A DNA stretch of 33,944 nt from Stemphylium vesicarium (taxonomy: Eukaryota; Ascomycota; Dothideomycetes; Pleosporales; Pleosporaceae). Position 1 is the stretch's first letter. Each line of letters opens with the position of its first letter. The position numbers and the translations under genes are program-made. The stretch spans positions 1-33,944 of the forward strand of contig QXCR01000232.1 in assembly GCA_004380135.1 (NCBI GenBank), read 5' to 3'. Below the pieces are notes generated by a model that did no database searches, was not told where the DNA came from, and saw nothing but the letters and a program-made list of their open reading frames with translations. Below, one piece after another: positions 20,857 to 31,386 of this stretch.

Positions 20857-22123
20857 ATGACATTCGACGACCTCAAGGAGAAAATCACACCAGGTGTATG
20901 TTCATCCAACGGCCCCACATGCACTCTCCCACACTTTCGGTCTACATTGAAGAACACAATTTAATCTCAGTATTCACTGATCATCAATCCTCTATTGCAC
21001 GAAAACAAAAGGCTAACGACATCCCCAGAATCCCAGCCGCGAAACGTCCCCGAACCGAGGCGCCTCTGTCCACCAATCCATCGCCATAGCCAAACCATGC
21101 AAGCCTCTGCGCCAATGGCAACAAGACCAAAACATTGACCGTGATGCGCAAATCAAACTCACCAGACTGGTACACATGCGCTATCAGCACCCGGATCTCG
21201 ATGAAATCACCACCTTCCTGCGCGACTTCGGCATGAGCGTAGCGCAAAAAGCCCCCGGCAAGCAATGGTTCAAAGGCTACGGCGACGACCAATACGTCTA
21301 CTACGCGCAACAAGGCGACAAAAAGTTCCTCGGCGGATGTTTCGAAGTAGCCAGCTTCAGCGAGCTAGAAAAGGCTTCGAAGGTCCCTGGCGCGGGCCCG
21401 ATTGAGGAACTGACAGATGCGCCCGGGGGCGGATACATGGTTACCTTGCACGACCCAGAAGGCTTTCCCATCAACCTAATCCACGGACAGACAAAGAAGG
21501 AACCAGGTCCCTTCCCCGAGGTGCTCACTATGAATTACGAAACGGAAAAACCACGTGTCGCGCGTTTCCAACGCTTCAAACCCGGTCCGGCAGCGGTGCA
21601 TAAGCTCGGCCATTACGGACTGTGCGTACAGAACTTCCAGGACGAAATGCAATGGTACACGCGAACATTTAACATTGTACCTACGGATTTTCTTTACGTA
21701 CCGACAACTTCCTCCTCTGATTCTACCGACACCACAAGCACCGCCTCTCCCTCACAAAAGGACGTAGCCATCTTTGCGCACATTGACCTTGGACCGGCAT
21801 ACACAGACCACCATACCATCTTCCTATCTACAAATCCCACCTCGCACGTCCACCACTGCAGTTTCGAAGTCCACGACTTTGACACGCAGAATCTGGGGCA
21901 TGAGTGGCTGGCGCAGAAGGGGTACACGAGCGTATGGGGTGTGGGACGGCATATTCTAGGGAGCCAGTTGTTTGATTACTGGTGGGATACGACAGGCAAC
22001 ATGATTGAGCATTATGCAGATGGGGATCTTGTGAATGAGGAGACGCCTGTCGGGTGGGGCGAGGCGGGGGATGAGAGTTTAGCCGTATGGGGACCGGAGG
22101 TGCCGAAGTGGTTTTTGGATTGA
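20857..22123 (+). CDS. VOC-superfamily / extradiol dioxygenase-like protein
   Basis: Cytosolic protein with two glyoxalase/bleomycin-resistance-type modules, as in catechol 2,3-dioxygenase-like enzymes that open aromatic rings. Module 1 starts near KLTRLVHMRYQHPDLDEI and includes VTLHDPEGFPINLIHGQ. Module 2 starts HKLGHYGLCVQNFQDEMQWY. The likely metal ligands are all present: His in LGHYGL, His in HVHHCSFEV, and Glu in GNMIEHYADGD. The frame is open well upstream of the ATG at 21176, and DAQIKLTRLVH before it is clearly part of module 1, so that ATG is not the start. I favour a short first exon 20857-20893 (MTFDDLKEKITP) spliced over 20894-21089 into 21090-22123, giving 356 residues. Another acceptor at 21028 gives the wrong phase. 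The substrate is unknown. The gene converges on the SDR gene, 95 bp away. Confidence 0.78.
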
Positions 22124-22218
22124 AAGCGTATCCCATTCTCAGGTAAATATTGTTCATTATTCGAGATGTATCCGGTGTTCAACACTCCGCCGAAACCCCA
22201 TACTTAGATAGGTTCCTT

Positions 22219-23103
22219 CTACCACTTCCTCACCCTCCCCCACCCCCGATCCATAACCCCATCGTTCTCAAAATACGCCCCATTGACACTCTCTTCCCCA
22301 CTTCCACCCTTCTCCAGGCTTCCATCACCATCCCCATTACTACTCAAATCCCCAATCGCGAGTCGAACCGGTATCCTCGCGCCCTCCTCCAGCGTCTTCG
22401 GCGGCTTCCCAATCTGATTCCCCATATCGCTATCTACCCAGCCCGGGCAACAGCAATTCACAGCCACCTCCTCATTTTTTCTCGCCAGTACCATGGTCAG
22501 CGCATTCATGAGCGCTTTACTAACTTGGTATGACATGGGCGGCGCGCCGAACCCGGCTGCTTTTTGGCTGTCGGATTGAACTGCAGTCAGGTACTCTTCC
22601 GCCAGCGCCTCAACGTCCTCGATAGATTCCACTCCGCGGAAGCGCGCTTGCATGGCTAAAGGATAGTTCGACAAGTCCGAAGCCGCGCTACTGACGTTTA
22701 CGATACGGGACCCTGGGTTCGTGCTCATCTTCCCTTGGGTGAGGAAGAGGTTGCACATGTCCCTTGTACCGTGGTAGTTTACATTGATGGTTTGCGATGC
22801 TAGCTCTGGTGTCTCGTTGCTGTTGTTGTTTACACCCGCGTTGTTGATTAGCACGTCGATCTTGCCGTTGTTCTGCAGAACCGTGCTGAGGAAGGAGGTT
22901 ATGGACGATTTGTCGGAGACGTCGAGCTTTTTGTAGAGGATCTCATTTGGAGGAGAGGGCTGGATTGAGAGGTCTGCGCCGCTGCGGGACGTGGCGTAGA
23001 TGCGCAGTGGTTGCGCATGCTGGGTTTTGGCAAGAAGCTTGATTATGCCCTGGCCGATGCCGCGGTTGGAGCCGGTGACGACGATGGCTTTGGGCTGCGA
23101 CAT
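22219..23103 (-). CDS. short-chain dehydrogenase/reductase
   Basis: NAD(P)-dependent oxidoreductase of the classical SDR fold, closest in feel to carbonyl reductases. Single exon, 294 residues. Cofactor motif TGSNRGIG at residues 10-17, NNAG at 87-90, catalytic Ser in VNVSSAAS (~138), Tyr192 and Lys196 in SYQVSKAL, then CCCPGWVDSDMG. I start at the Met of MSQPKAIVVTG (23103-23101), because the 29 in-frame residues upstream are not SDR-like. The C-terminus has a Gly/Ser-rich low-complexity insert before a final strand. The substrate cannot be inferred. Its stop codon is 95 bp from that of the dioxygenase-like gene, so the two transcripts probably overlap at their 3' ends. Confidence 0.9.
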   Translation of the reverse strand: MSQPKAIVVTGSNRGIGQGIIKLLAKTQHAQPLRIYATSRSGADLSIQPSPPNEILYKKLDVSDKSSITSFLSTVLQNNGKIDVLINNAGVNNNSNETPELASQTINVNYHGTRDMCNLFLTQGKMSTNPGSRIVNVSSAASDLSNYPLAMQARFRGVESIEDVEALAEEYLTAVQSDSQKAAGFGAPPMSYQVSKALMNALTMVLARKNEEVAVNCCCPGWVDSDMGNQIGKPPKTLEEGARIPVRLAIGDLSSNGDGDGSLEKGGSGEESVNGAYFENDGVMDRGWGRVRKW

Positions 23104-23815
23104 TTTCAAATTCAAAGTATGGCTTATTAGCAAGGGTTTGGAGTCGATGTTGGAGCAGATGGGGGTGATAGAAGTTGAGTATGTGTACAAGTCGTGATGT
23201 CAGCCACGGTTGATGACGTAGCGATCATCGCGCGATCGCGTGACTACGTGTCAATTGAGGGTTATAAATTTACGCATCGCATGCCGTCCCATTCATGGTC
23301 TGAATCGAGCGTTGCAGGCGTTGGGTTTGACCCGTTCATTACTAACAAGCGGACGAACATGTACAAAAGAAACGCCAACGGGTGCCCATGCCCAGTTCCG
23401 GTGTGTTAAACCCAAAGAGATACTCCGCATTTTTATACCCATCCATCAATTATACAACTAAAAGCAAGGCTACCCCGGTGAAAGAGGAGCCTGCAGAACT
23501 GACCTCGAGGCCGAACAAACGCCAAACCATGCAATACAAAACAGGCCAAAAGAATCTTTGGGGGAAGGATCACCTCGATATAGGTGGTGAGTGCGATTAT
23601 GCGCGCTAGACCTCATGCGCGATGCATTGGCTGAGCGAAATTGGTGCTTTCAAGAGCCAAGTGTACACTCGCGACTTGGGTTGATGTTCGGTGCCTGGGT
23701 ACGGCAGAGACTCCGTGAGCTGACTGGGTACCGGCAGTAGTACTGCGATATGTCAGACCATGCTGGAGCTTCACGGCCATGCCACTTACCCTATGGTTCC
23801 CATGCAATGTTCCCC
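23104..23815. other. intergenic, no gene seen
   Basis: Upstream of the SDR gene and downstream of the large Ser-rich gene. Small plus-strand frames (23194-23609) show no domain. No RNA gene was recognised. Confidence 0.5.
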
Positions 23816-26800
23816 TTAGGCATCATTCAGCGCGTGTATGACCAAGACGGGTACCAGTATTGCAGTGACAAGGCCAACATTAACAGCGATACCAGCAATG
23901 AGCGCCGTCCGCTTGGACTTTGGCGTGCAATGGCCCAGCCGGCCTTCTGTGAGTGAAGCAATAACGTTGTCTCCCAGAAAGCGGAAGAGAATGATGCAAG
24001 GCGGGAGTAGACAAAACGCTGTGAATATAAGCCAGGAAAGCTTACGCCTCCTCGCTTCGTCTTCGGGATTGGCTTTCCGCTCTACACAAAGCAAGTGAGG
24101 CGAGTGTTCGTGAGCAACAGTGCTTCGCGTCGGAGCAGGATAGATGTCAATGCTAGGATACGATGCGCGTAGAGGCGTGTTGGTGTCGCTGGTCGATGGG
24201 CGATCGCTACCACCCATGAAAGGTGTAATATGGGTGCCTTGTGTCGAAGGAGTCGATCGAGCTTCAGGCGCGAGGAACATCTGCCGTAGCTTGGTCTGTC
24301 CTGGAACTGCAGAACGGCTCGTCCGGCGTTGATTCCGTAAGAATGTCGTTGAGTTTCGGAGATGTTGCATAGCACCAGGGAGTGGTGAGGTCTCTTGCAC
24401 TGCCTCCAGACCTTTCGAACTGGGGAAAAGGGTGGACTCCGATGATGTGCGGCCAAGATCCGACTCGCGAGTAGGCTTGGTTTGGCTGATGCGTGTGACG
24501 CTACCTGTGGCTGGAAAGGGTGCGGCATAAAACCCCATATAGTCAGAGCGAAAGCTTTGCCGACCAACACTTGAACTCAATCTCACACCAGGGCTACTGG
24601 TATCTGCAACACTGCTGCCCGTCTCGTGCATGCCCGTTCCTCGAGGGGTACCAGTAAGATTACCCTTTGGTCCGATGACGGAGAGCTTCTCGAACGTGTT
24701 CTGGCGCTCTAAACCTACAGGGCTGCTGTCAAAGACACTCTTCTCCCGAGAACTTGACATTGATGTGATATCTTCGCTCCGATATCTTTGCCACAAGCCG
24801 GATCGATGTTTGTGCGCCGCAGCTTGCTCATCGATAATGATGTTATCATTAGGGCCAGAAGCGAGCAATTCTTGTGTCTCTTTATCACTGAAGGCATATG
24901 GATCCGCCCATGGCGCAAAAACATAAGGTTGTTCGGTAGCGCCCTTCATTAATGTATGTTCATGATGAGTTGAACGACAAAGAAGCGGTGTAGTCCTCGA
25001 GGCTGGGGCCTTGACGGGTAAGGGGGAAGACGAAGTGTTGGGAGCTGTGCGAACACTTGATCGTGGTTTCAGTTCTGGCGGCGATGAACTGAACGGATGA
25101 GAGTGTTGAGTACGGATAGGACTGGGATGGTTGTAGTGGCTTGATCGAGCTGGCGACTGAGCCTGTTTTACCCAAGATGGGAGTGAACCATCCGAGTTCA
25201 TACCGAGACTTTCCCGCGTCCCCTCACTGCTGCTATAGTCTGCAATGCTACCCAGAGATTCGTGACCCTTGGAGTCTCTACTATTGCCACCAACCGTCTC
25301 CCAATCTGCTCTTTCTGCTGGGGCAGGACTACCATCGTTTAAAGATGTACTGAAGTCCTGTGAAGCTCCGGAAGATCTTGCCGTGGCTGGCTTACCTAGC
25401 AACTGGCTCCCTGAATTATGCCTAGCCCATATTGCAGGTATCTTACCGTCGCTACGATGCTGATTGACTGTATCCTGGAAGATCTGCTCGGCTTGGTCGA
25501 GTGCTTCCTTGGGTGTATGGGGGCTGTGCGCCTCCGCTTGTGAGTACGATGACGATGGCTCGAGGTTCTTGGTTTCTGGCTGAGAGTATGACGAGGAAGG
25601 CTCTAGAGTGTGCACTATAGTCGGCTGTACTGAGACCTCGGAGTGGGAAATCTGCAAGAGATTTCGTGTGTCTCCGTATGAGTAGGAGGACCCATGTGAG
25701 AGAATATCCGAGAACCCTGGATGAGAAGAGAAGGGTGTGTCGTCATATTCGAAGGCTGGCGCAAGCGGAGGCGCTTGTCGGGGAGGCAAGCCTGGATTCT
25801 GAGCGATGGCTTTTCGCCCTGGGACCCCACAGTAGATAGTACCGACAGCGTCATGACGTCTTGCCGGAGATTCGTGAATCCCAAACTCGAACTGAGTGAG
25901 CTCTGATGCAGGAACCGACCGCTGATGGTTATCGGCATTCGCGGTTCTGCGAGATGTCCCTTGTACCTGTATGGGAAGAGTAGTCTCCGTCGTGTCATGG
26001 GGACTGTATTCGTCGATGAGTTTACTGATCGTGTCTGCTTTTGGATCTGCTTCCTCTGCCGAGCGATGAAGCATTTCTTGGGTGACTAAACGCGACATTT
26101 GACGTTCCACTCTGTTGGGGCCATTGTAGCCATACAAACTTTCCCGATTGTACTCATCCGCAAAGCTGTCTGCGTTGGCGTTGCTGCATGATGAAAAAGG
26201 ATTGCCGCTGCTATTGCGATTACTAGAAAGGCCCTGTTGATAATCTGACTTGCGCTGGCCGTCTCTCGTGTAAACAGACGAGCTTGGGTATATTGAGTCA
26301 AGATCGTCATAATAGGGTTTTGTAAAGCCGCCTTCCTCAGAGTATGGTAACTGGGAATCGTCTATTCGCCCTATCTGGGTCGAGGGATCATCTGGTACCA
26401 TCGAAGCCAACGGTTGAGATCCATAGTGGTCTGCTGAATGTTTTCGCGAGACTTCGACCTCACTTTGTCCAGGCGAGAAGGGGGGGAATTCGCCATCTGG
26501 CGACATCGGACTGGTCGGTATAGCTGGAGACATTGGGCCGACCGGAATGTATGGCAATCCAGGCGTAGCGTCATACGTCTTCAGTGGTCGCGGAAAGTCC
26601 AAGTTCATGCTAATTGACTCCATGCTTACTCTACGGTTGTGCATGTCCCGTAACTCTTCGTCTTGAGGCTTCGCAGGGCTTCTTCCCAGTTTCTGTGTCA
26701 AGCTACGGGTAAGTCCTTTGAGAGAGAAGCGCGATTCGCGGGCTGGTGTCTTGGCGAGTAGAGGAGAAGGTACATCGGCGGAATCGGGGCTGTACATAGG

Positions 26801-27945
26801 AGACGCATACGACGAGGAGTTCGGGCTGACCGCCGCAGGCGTTGGAGGGGCTGGAAGGTTCGTATATGACTGACTAGGAGAGTCTTCAGGGCGTCTCAAG
26901 ATTCCCGCATGCGCTGCACGGAAATCTCCGTACACAGCGCGCTTCGGAGCCATCTATTTCCATGTTAGTCAAGTCATTAGCAGTATAGAACTTTTCGTAC
27001 ATCTGAAAATGCTTCGTCAGAAGTCCGCACAGCAATGTAATCGCTCGAGTCGAAGTCTCGCGAGGGCGTTACGATATCGTGAAGCAGCAGGGAATCATGG
27101 GGGTTCACCAAGTCGAACGAGGCACCCCGGTAGTGAATGATGGCGGGGGTTGTGGGCGGGGTCGCGGGTGTCGCAAGCGTGAAATTGAGTGGTTCTACGC
27201 GCGCGGAGTCTCTCTCATCTTGTGGGGGAGAAAGCGGCGGGTCGATCCGGTGGGGCGGTTGCGGGAACCGCGATAGCGAAAATGTCGAGGGTGTCGGCGT
27301 TGTTTGCGCGTCACCTAACTGAGTGCACTCGGCCGAAAAGCTAAGTGGAGCTGGAGGCGTTGGACGTCGTGTTTGCACAGAGCTCGCGTTTGGAAAAGAG
27401 GGAGGGAATGCAACAGCACCTGCTGTGGCAGGCGGTTTTGGCAACCTTTTCCTCGAGTTGAAGTACCGTACCTTACTAGAGCCAACAGTAGATAGGCTTG
27501 ATATGCTACCTGTCTGTTGGCGAGGCTCAGTCGACTGTGCTCGGAGTGGCAGCTCGGGTCGCGTTTGTTGCTGAAAGGGCGGGCGAGCCGTTTTGAGCTG
27601 GTGTGCTGATTGCGAAAAGTGAAGGGGACGTAACGATGGGCCACAGTCTGACCAGTCTGAAGGTGGCACCGAAGTAGCGCGTTCGATGTCGTTCAGGGCA
27701 AATGCCGCGGGTTTCCTCCGAAGGATTTTCCCTGGTGGCGTCCCCTTCCGCGAAAGTGTAGGCGTGTGTTGCTGCTTACGGTATTCGTGAATGGTGAGCG
27801 TGTGAATCGGCGTCCGTGATGAGACTGAAGAGGTGACCGAGTGATGCGGGGAGTGAACCGGTGTCATGGGGTTGTCGGCGAGCGTTTGGGACGACACCAG
27901 GCCAGAAACCCGCGGTGAATGCGAGCGGGGGTTGAAGGTCGCCAT
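23816..27945 (-). CDS. large Ser/Pro-rich protein with C-terminal membrane segments
   Basis: Two long open frames are one gene joined by a 47-nt intron (27000-26954, GTACGA donor, CTAAT and CTAAC branch candidates, AATAG acceptor, phase 0). Exons 27945-27001 and 26953-23816 give 1360 residues. Exon 1 is Ser/Pro/Thr-rich and ends with a conserved-looking block, YRGASFDLVNPHDSLLLHDI. Exon 2 starts MAPKRAVYGDFRAAHAGI and continues as ~900 residues of disordered Ser-rich sequence with many SP sites. It includes two near-identical SSSYSQ(P/A)E repeats. The C-terminus has a hydrophobic helix (LSWLIFTAFCLLPPCIILF) and a second one (LIAGIAVNVGLVTAILVPVLVI) about 35 residues later. I recognise it only as a fungal 'serine-rich protein'. 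Membrane anchoring is inference from the two helices. Confidence 0.82.
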
Positions 27946-29316
27946 AATGCGTTCCTTTGTGGATCCTATTCAAGGCCACAGGAAAATAACCCTGGATCTA
28001 GCTTGGGAGATAGTTTGTTACTAGCAGCAAGGGAATGAAGGTCTCCGGGTTCTTGATTAGTCGTTTTTCTTCTTCGATGTCGGACTTGATGGGAGTGCGA
28101 ACGAATGCATTCTGGCATCTACGCCATGGTATCTGGTAGTAGGAGGCAAATCCGATAGCTGCGGGGTGTTTGTCAGTCCCCCATGTTTCTTCTCCATTCA
28201 CCATGCGCTTGGCTAACCTCACTAGCTCTCGGATGTAATTTCGTCACCGTTTCGATATGGGCTGATGTTTCGAGGATGTCCTTTCCTCAGTCCAGTCGGA
28301 GAATCAGTAGCAGCTGCTTGCTCTTGTATTCTTGGTGATGTGCTGCACCAAGATCCGGTAGGCGTGGATAAAGCGAGGTCAAAAGGATCGAAAATACGGG
28401 AGACGAAGGTTCGGCAGCGAAAGTGGGAAGAAGGTGGAAAGATTACGATTAGGAAAAATAAGAAGAAAAGACAAAGCTATAGAATCAATCCGTCGAAAGA
28501 AGGTTAAGAGGAAGGAACGCTGCGCGACGGTCTGAGAATGACAGACGAGGGAGGCACGATGCTTTCGCCGAGTGCCCATGAAACGAAGACGACGGCAAAA
28601 CATCATAAAGAAGACTATTAGAAGCCCGAGGCCAGCCCGAAGCATGGGGGCCACCGCGCAGTCGTCACCTCAGCAGGCCAAACATTTCCATCGCATCCGA
28701 GTCTGCTGCCAGGGCTCATTACACCTACCGGGTCGTTGTGTGCGAGGAGAGAGCGATGCAGCATCGTGGGTGGTTGTCGTTTAGTTACCCCCGCCTAGCG
28801 CATCTTCCCCGCCAGCCAGTCAAACCTCACAGACCCCTCGGGCCCCGAAACATCGCACACCCTCAGAAAGCATCCTCCGCCACTAGATCAGCCCCGACGA
28901 GAGCTGCTAATACCCGTCATCTCGTTTCAAAGCCTAGCTGTGGGGGTATCGGAAGTGTCGCGGATCCAATCAGCAGCTGCCGACCTGTTGCCTTCTGTTG
29001 TCACGAACCGGCATTGCGCGACGGGGGAGATGAGTCTCACTTCAGCTGCTTATCACAGGGGCGTAGGGCAGATTTCGAAGTGCTTGTGGACCATGGTCCG
29101 AGGAAAGTGGCAAGCTAGGGACATGTGAACGTTACGTGGCTGTTGTATTCATTCGCGAAGCCGCTGAACCATGCGCTAAAGAGGCGATCAGCTGCGTAGC
29201 CAAGTCGTCGGTGTTCTGCGAACTGCTGTTCTCCCGCACCTGATTGTGAAAATGTGGTGCGGCAGGCCCTCTTTCTACATAGATACATGTATTTATGCAT
29301 GTGCTATTACGACGCG
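27946..29316. other. upstream region of the Ser-rich gene
   Basis: About 1.37 kb. The part nearest the Ser-rich gene is probably its promoter and leader. An A/G-rich run at about 28410-28520 on the plus strand (CT-rich in the gene's direction) fits that. Small frames on both strands have no domain support. Confidence 0.45.
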
Positions 29317-30776
29317 TCACCTGACATGGTGCCCATTGACTCTTTCCCCAAAGCTTGTCCTATCCCCTCCATTCTCCGTCCCGTTCTGCACCGGCTCACG
29401 GAAAGCTTGCTTTGCACCGTACTCCTTCAGACCCGTTCGTGACTTTCTGCGCCGTATTGAAGGTTGCCGTACTGGCTCTGCGCTACGTGGGGGTGAGTAC
29501 GAAAAGCGCCGGGGATCAGGACCTTGAGGATATTGATGTTCGAGAACGACGCGAACGTTGACATTTTCGGGTGCCAGAGTACGCCGGTCCGTCTGGCTTG
29601 AGCTTCGTATAGGTGATTTACTCTTTTTCGGGGATTTTGGAGGCTGTTTAGTCTTGGAAGATTGGTGAGGAGCCCCGTTCGTTTGGGTTTCTTCGTCAGA
29701 TTCATACCCTATCAAATTCGGGTTGGGCTCTCCTTGCCTCGTGCCCTGGAACAATCAGCGGGGATCCAAGCTTAATAGTAATGTAAACGTACGCTTGTCG
29801 GATAGATAGTACCTGGCATCATCACGTAATCATCCAATGCGTGCATCAAGTTGGCGAAGTTGTAACCCGGCCCCGGTTGGCTTGGAAGGAATCTCTGCCC
29901 GATATCATGCTCGAAACTGATGTCACAGTCTTGCGACGGCATGTATTGCGGGAGATTAGTATACCATTGGGGATATGAGCCAAACCAAGATCCGACTTCG
30001 GCGTTCAAATTGACAGTCATGTACATGTGCTTGACGTCTTCCGGTTTGTGCACCAAGAGTACAAAATCAAAATCACGTGGTAATCCAGATTTTTGTAAAG
30101 CGTTCTCTGTAAGCGTCCAGACAGCCTTCGAGTCTTCGAGGTTGTAGGCCGACCCTTGGGGACCTCGCATTGACCGCACCGATCCTTGGATGCTCATCAT
30201 ATGGAAGACCTTGTAACTGCTCTTCATAGCTGCTTTCGGGTTTAGCGAAGCGGACACAGGTGCCTGAGATACGCCCAGTGAACTTGAAAGGCTGAAGTTC
30301 CATTGGAGACTCTCCGGTGATACGGCACCAAACATGAGCTCTGGCGCGTGCTTCAAGATACGCGGATGCGATTGATCTGGATTTCTACAAGTAGTTGGCT
30401 CGTTTTTGTCGCCATGAATCATTACTTCAATCTCGGCGCTCTTGAAACGATGCGACTCCGGGTCGTGTGGATGAAAGACGAAATGTACAGAAACAAAGTA
30501 GACGTTGTCGATACTCGGCTCATGGAGTACATTGGACTTGTAGAAGCCGTGTTGCAGGCGATTAACGTGAGCAGAGATGTACGCTTTGCCGGGTAAACGC
30601 CGTTCGTAAAGGCATTTCTGGTTGATGTGAAGGCGTTTCCTCGGTATGTTGAGATCTTTGGGTGGAGGCTTGACGGGCGCTCTGCTTCTCTTGACAGGTG
30701 GGTCTGGCTTTGGCTCTGGCCGCTGGGGCTCTTCATCCTCCTTCTCCCCCTTGAGATGTCGCACTAGAGATTGCAT
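29317..30776 (-). CDS. conserved fungal protein of unknown function
   Basis: Exons 30776-29793 and 29745-29317 are separated by a 47-nt phase-0 intron (GTACGT...TTCCAG) and give 470 residues. A Lys/Pro-rich N-terminus (~residues 10-50) precedes a globular region of about 270 residues. That region has alternating strands such as NVYFVSVHFVFHPHDPES, FKSAEIEVMIHGD, and later DFDFVLLVHKPEDVKHMYMTV and VGSWFGSYPQWYTNLPQY. Exon 2 is disordered: an acidic GYESDEET patch, Lys/Ser-rich repeats (PPKSPKKSKSPIRSSS) and a short strand NVRVVLEHQYP. There is no signal peptide or membrane segment. The composition suggests a nuclear or cytosolic protein, but no family is recognised. It is divergent from the urease gene, about 610 bp away. 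Confidence 0.75.
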
Positions 30777-31386
30777 CGCGAGTGACAGAGAAAGGGGTGT
30801 TGATGATGGTTTCGATTGGACGAACGGAACTCCTGCTCAAGCTGTGGCGCGGACCGCCGATTTCATGCACCCAGACTTCTCGGGTTGAGGTTAGTGGTGG
30901 GTATCTGGGAGTTTTCATATTGTTATAGTAGACATAATGATGGAAGTCGAGGTTAGACTGAACAATATGCGACAGCGCAAAGGAGGCTGGTGCGCGCCGA
31001 ATGAGGCGTGGCGCTGGGATCTACTTGTCTCGACGTTGGAATCGATAGCTTGTACGTCATGCTGTGCTTGGCTGAATTTGACCTGGGCACAGCTTTGGGC
31101 ACGCGTAGTTTCTGTTGGTTACCGCGATGTCTGTATGGCCGTATGAAGATGGTCGCCTAGCTGCTTGCACGGCCAAATGGGTGAAGGGCGTGGGGAGGTG
31201 CGGCCGACATGGGCAGGCTCCTTATCAGCGCGCGTCTTGATGGCAACCGAACCCCGCAATTTGCCGGATGAGGTGAAGACTGCAGGGCGCTTGAGGTGGA
31301 GTGAAGTATGGTAGATATACAGCTCGAACCAGTTTAGAGACGCGTCGCACTGCCCTCGCTATAGACTGCTTGTGACTCTGGTAACG
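30777..31386. other. divergent intergenic region upstream of urease
   Basis: 610 bp separates the unknown minus gene and the urease start, and should contain both promoters. No coding signal or distinctive site was seen. Confidence 0.5.
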
